A stretch of DNA of 17,500 nucleotides, taken from contig JAILEL010000195.1 in the NCBI GenBank assembly GCA_024687845.1, forward strand, positions 1 to 17,500, written 5' to 3'. Of the stretch, positions 15,277 through 17,500 are shown piece after piece. This DNA comes from Eubacterium sp. (GTDB taxonomy: Bacteria > Bacillota_A > Clostridia > Lachnospirales > Lachnospiraceae). The notes below the pieces were generated by a model, which saw only the letters and a program-made list of their open reading frames with translations, did no database searches and was not told where the DNA came from. Position 1 is the first letter of the stretch. The number at the start of each line of letters is the position of its first letter. The position numbers were made by a program, and so were the translations under genes.

Positions 15277-15447
15277 CTTTCCCCCTTATCATATCTATGC
15301 TCTCGTGCTCGCTGTATATTTTTTTGCTGCTTTCCCATCCTCCAATGTACGAACGGGGATGTCCGTATGTTCTGAAAAACCTTTACATGACATCCCCGTG
15401 CTTTCTCTCAAGTCTTTTATTGATTTTGCTATGTCCCTATAATCAAA
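15269..15447 (-). pseudogene. Frameshifted XRE-type helix-turn-helix regulator relic
   Basis: The open stretch ending at 15297 reads IKDLRESTGMSCKGFSEH, then TDIPVRTLED, the pattern of small XRE helix-turn-helix regulators in Lachnospiraceae (IKELR..GMTQK.FAE...IPVRTL..WE). After RTLED the frame loses the expected WES motif. Restoring one base near 15322 (GGATGGGAAAGC) gives W-ESSKKIYSEHESIDMI and runs to a TAA at 15269-15271, overlapping the DinB-like ATG. There is no ATG at the 5' end either. The parent was probably the first gene of the accessory operon. A -1 frameshift in a decaying gene is preferred to programmed shifting, since no slippery heptamer is evident. Confidence 0.5.
15353..15399. 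repeat. Perfect 11-bp inverted repeat inside the XRE relic
   Basis: ACGGGGATGTC at 15353-15363 pairs with GACATCCCCGT at 15389-15399; ATGT/ACAT adds 4 bp after a 3-nt bulge, leaving a 14-nt loop. No T-run follows on the minus strand (CCGTTCGTAC), so it is not a normal terminator. It lies between the APH-type kinase gene and the DinB-like operon. Confidence 0.5.
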
Positions 15448-15454
15448 CTATTAT

Positions 15455-16456
15455 TCATCCATTATCTTCTCCGAATCCTGCATATGGTATCAGTTCGATT
15501 AGACACCGTGCTGCACCCTCAATATCTTCGTAGTCCGGTTTCTCGCCTTCGCGTTCGCAGCACTCAAATTCATCAACGATATTCTCGATAAGTACCATGT
15601 CTATGAATAATGGCAGCTTCTTAAGCATCTCTTCCTGAATATCTGTTTCAGTCTTATACCCCTGTAATTGAAGTTCGAAACATTGCTGCATCAATTTGAA
15701 GCGTTTATCCGGATTGCTTTCCTGCCGTGTCCAGCCTTCATTGTGGATCCAGAGATTGGCAAGGTCAAACATATACCAGCAGTTCATGCAGTTGTCAAAA
15801 TCGAACACTGTGATTGCACCGGTATCCATATCTACATGGTAATTGCCGTCGCTGAAATCGAAGTGAACCGGACCGTAACAGTCTTTATCCATCGGGAGTG
15901 CATGGAAAGAATCCAGACGACTTGCAATAGCTGCTTTCAGTTCACTGAATTCATCCGGGATCAGACAATCTATGTATGTCATGTTGTACTTGTCAAAATA
16001 GGTCGAGAGGTGATGTACAGGCTTATATAACTTGGCCAGTCTGTGGATTGCACCCAGTGCTTTGCCGGTATTGTAGAAGTACTCGCCGAGTGGTGCACCT
16101 TCTCTGTAATTGTAGCCGTTATCCGCAAGGAGCATTCCTTTTGCGTAGTTAAACAGGCTGACATATACGATCTCACCATCTGCCTCTGCACACTCGACCA
16201 GCCTGCCTCGAACTGATGGGATCACGTCCGCCACAGGTGCTCCGTTTTCAGCCAAATACCGTACAAACTCTGTTTCGGCGAGATAGTCTGCCTCGCTACG
16301 ATCGCCGATATCCGAGATACGAAGAACATATTGTTTAACATCGTCACGACTGGCAATAATAATCCTGTTTCTTCCGCCTTCATGGCCGGAAACCGGGATG
16401 AAGAAGTAGCCTTCCAAAGAATATAAATTTATAACTTGTTCAAGAATCTCCTTCAA
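15455..16456 (-). CDS. APH-family phosphotransferase (aminoglycoside / homoserine kinase-like)
   Basis: This 333-residue protein has a kinase-like fold. The catalytic loop HFDFSDGNYH (His198, Asp200, Asn205) and the metal-binding FDFDNC (Asp219, Asp221) match the APH family (PF01636). The ATP-lysine strand reads YVLRIS, with Arg where Lys is often found. The start is a TTG at 16456 (TTGAAGGAG), since no upstream or nearby in-frame ATG exists; CAGG lies about 10 nt upstream. Related proteins phosphorylate aminoglycosides, homoserine or choline; nothing here picks among these. It is separated from the DinB-like operon by 178 nt that hold the XRE relic. Confidence 0.85.
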   Translation of the reverse strand: MKEILEQVINLYSLEGYFFIPVSGHEGGRNRIIIASRDDVKQYVLRISDIGDRSEADYLAETEFVRYLAENGAPVADVIPSVRGRLVECAEADGEIVYVSLFNYAKGMLLADNGYNYREGAPLGEYFYNTGKALGAIHRLAKLYKPVHHLSTYFDKYNMTYIDCLIPDEFSELKAAIASRLDSFHALPMDKDCYGPVHFDFSDGNYHVDMDTGAITVFDFDNCMNCWYMFDLANLWIHNEGWTRQESNPDKRFKLMQQCFELQLQGYKTETDIQEEMLKKLPLFIDMVLIENIVDEFECCEREGEKPDYEDIEGAARCLIELIPYAGFGEDNG

Positions 16457-16621
16457 TAAGATACCTGCCTTTCAAGATTTAGAAACCTCTATACATGATC
16501 CGATTCATGGATACTATACTCGAATCCCTCTCTAATCTATCATATCAGGCAACTTTCTGCAATAACCTATGGTTTAATCTACTCTTTTGACAAAAGAACA
16601 ACTGTTTCGACGGTCATTATT
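16457..16621. other. Intergenic stretch upstream of the APH-type kinase
   Basis: No open frame or strong hairpin is seen. Weak promoter-like hexamers occur on the minus strand (TTGCAG, 17 nt, TAGATT around 16530-16560), not strong enough to call. Confidence 0.3.
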
Positions 16622-16910
16622 TTAGGAGACAATAGTAACATAAAAGGCTTTACCTTCTTTTGATGGGAGAAATCCAAAATCTTTAATCTTTCTGCATTCG
16701 TAGCATCCGTCTATAACCTTCTCATTGCAACATTTTACGTTGGGGCATATCCCGCCTTCGGAATATGTTGCAAAAGAGCAGACATTATACTCTGTTCTGC
16801 AGCCTCCGCACCAGTAATCAATCAGCCAGAAAGCATTTTCATCCTTGCTGACACATTTGCTTCCTTACCAATCTGACTTCTCCAACGTTTTCGATTATTT
16901 GGTTTGACAT
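16622..16910 (-). pseudogene. Chimeric DinB / DUF3795 pseudogene
   Basis: An ATG at 16910 with AAGGAAA opens a short frame (MSNQIIENVGEVRLVRK) that ends after 23 codons. A second frame then reads VSKDENAFWLIDYWC, nearly the same as the DinB-like protein's SEDENAIWLIDYWC segment. It continues as GGCRTEYNVCSF, ICPNVKCCNEK, DGCYECRKIKDFGF and ends at TAA (16622), the cysteine pattern of DUF3795. The second frame has no start codon. The gene is therefore broken by a frameshift and joins pieces of two families, one of which also appears fused in the phosphatase gene at 12923-13792. It is probably not translated as one protein. Confidence 0.6.
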
Positions 16911-16922
16911 TTTCCTTCTATA

Positions 16923-17108
16923 TCATCTTTCTAAGACAAATCTGGCGAGCATGACATTACCATCTCTTTCGGTCGATTCTATATGAAAACCGCATTTTTC
17001 GGTATAGAACTTTACATTTTCTTTTTTGTCTATGGGTGTCACGCCGTGGAAACGCGAGAAACCCTTTCTGAAGGAAGAATGGTGAAAGATACACCTGATC
17101 GGCAACAT
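16923..17108 (-). pseudogene. GNAT acetyltransferase C-terminal fragment
   Basis: The last 34 residues, KKENVKFYTEKCGFHI followed by ESTERDGNVMLARFVLER, match the C-terminal end of GNAT enzymes (fYekcGF ... dGN). The 27 residues before this (MLPIRCIFHHSS...) show no GNAT strands, and the acetyl-CoA loop is absent. A different frame of the upstream DNA (ALDVADQVYLSPFF) looks more protein-like, which suggests a frameshift. The call is a remnant of a larger gene. Confidence 0.55.
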
Positions 17109-17157
17109 CCAGCGCCCTTGTGTGATCAGTATACCTGTTTAGGAAGTTAATATCCTG

Positions 17158-17500
17158 TCATTTTATGTCCGGATCTGTCCTGATAAAGTGCCCTTCCTGA
17201 ACTGCCGCAAAAGTCGCAACCGCGCATACCGGAATCGCCAAATACTTTAGCGGGACTATGGGAAATGTCAAAGGCAGTATAAAAAGCAATAACCCTGTCA
17301 CCTTATTCATCACTGAATGAACCGCCACCAACTTTCTTTGTACAATGTATCCCGAAATGATGTTTATTATCTTTATCAGCGCAATCATTGCGATCCATAC
17401 ACACAGCCATAGCGGCATACTTATCACCGGGAGCAGCTTTATCAGGCATACTACTACGAATACAAAATCCGCAGCAGTATCAAATCTCGCTCCAAACTCG
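17158..17500 (-). CDS. CDP-alcohol phosphatidyltransferase, partial (5' end outside window)
   Basis: The frame is open from its TGA at 17158 through the window edge, giving at least 113 residues of the C-terminal part. Close to the edge it reads EFGARFDTAADFVFV, which holds the GxxxDxxxD half of the family signature D-G-x2-A-R-x8-G-x3-D-x3-D. Several membrane helices follow (VVVCLIKLLPV, LWLCVWIAMIALI, VTGLLLFILPLTF), as does ISGYIVQRKLVAVHSVMNKVTG. The family makes phospholipid head-group linkages in the membrane by displacing CMP from CDP-alcohols. An internal GTG at 17427 is not the real start, because the signature lies upstream of it. The lipid product cannot be told. Confidence 0.85.
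   Translation of the reverse strand, partial: EFGARFDTAADFVFVVVCLIKLLPVISMPLWLCVWIAMIALIKIINIISGYIVQRKLVAVHSVMNKVTGLLLFILPLTFPIVPLKYLAIPVCAVATFAAVQEGHFIRTDPDIK

Noticed and set aside
15276..15339. 21-codon minus-strand frame (MGKQQKNIQ...) just upstream of the DinB-like gene
   Set aside because: Its ATG directly abuts GGAGG, too close for initiation, and the DNA is better explained as the XRE relic.
15353..15399. Terminator for the APH-type kinase gene
   Set aside because: The stem is perfect but no T-run follows on the minus strand, and it falls in the former XRE coding sequence.
16768..16784. Third copy of the shared 20-bp promoter element (CAAAAGAGCAGACAT)
   Set aside because: It is only a partial match, lies inside the DUF3795-like coding remnant and has no -10 box at the right distance.

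Overview
The window looks like chromosome of a low-GC anaerobic Firmicute, most likely a Lachnospiraceae member (Butyrivibrio/Roseburia/Lachnospira type). The grounds are AGGAGG-type ribosome binding sites, the glycyl-radical pyruvate formate-lyase pair, a Na+-pumping decarboxylase pair, a relic of a BspA-like surface-protein tail, and many short GNAT, DUF1848 and DUF3795 genes. Genus is inference. Every protein gene I can support is on the minus strand, so the window reads right to left. I see no tRNA, rRNA, CRISPR array, transposase or phage gene.

Region 1 (1-7976) is housekeeping and energy metabolism. A two-gene unit (beta subunit 446-1579, gamma subunit 151-435) encodes membrane parts of a Na+-translocating decarboxylase, with a consensus promoter and a 5'-terminal hairpin. 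Upstream is an 821-residue membrane-anchored double phosphatase (HAD domain plus histidine acid phosphatase domain, 1902-4367) with its own promoter and terminator. Next is the pflB-pflA operon (7772 to 4693), which cleaves pyruvate to acetyl-CoA and formate, with a promoter, an inverted repeat upstream and a terminator that overlaps the pflA stop codon.

Region 2 (7977-8489) has no full-size gene. It holds a relic of a leucine-rich-repeat protein tail and a compact unit of promoter, two adjacent hairpins, 35-codon reading frame and strong terminator. Its promoter shares a perfect 20-bp element with the phosphatase promoter 3.9 kb away, in both cases exactly 11 nt upstream of a -10 hexamer. 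This is the most unusual signal in the window.

Region 3 (8490-15447) is an accessory operon of closely spaced or overlapping genes. In transcription order it holds a frameshifted XRE regulator relic, a DinB-like protein, a GNAT, a histidine phosphatase fused to a DUF3795-like Cys-rich domain, DUF1848, a cysteine hydrolase fused to a GNAT, two more GNATs, and a transglutaminase-like domain fused to a GNAT. Three of its eight intact genes are two-domain fusions. The make-up suggests small-molecule modification or detoxification, but no substrate can be read from the sequence.

Region 4 (15455-17500) holds an APH-type kinase with a TTG start, a chimeric DinB/DUF3795 pseudogene, a GNAT tail fragment, and the 3' part of a CDP-alcohol phosphatidyltransferase that runs off the right edge. 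The decayed pieces indicate active turnover of accessory genes here.
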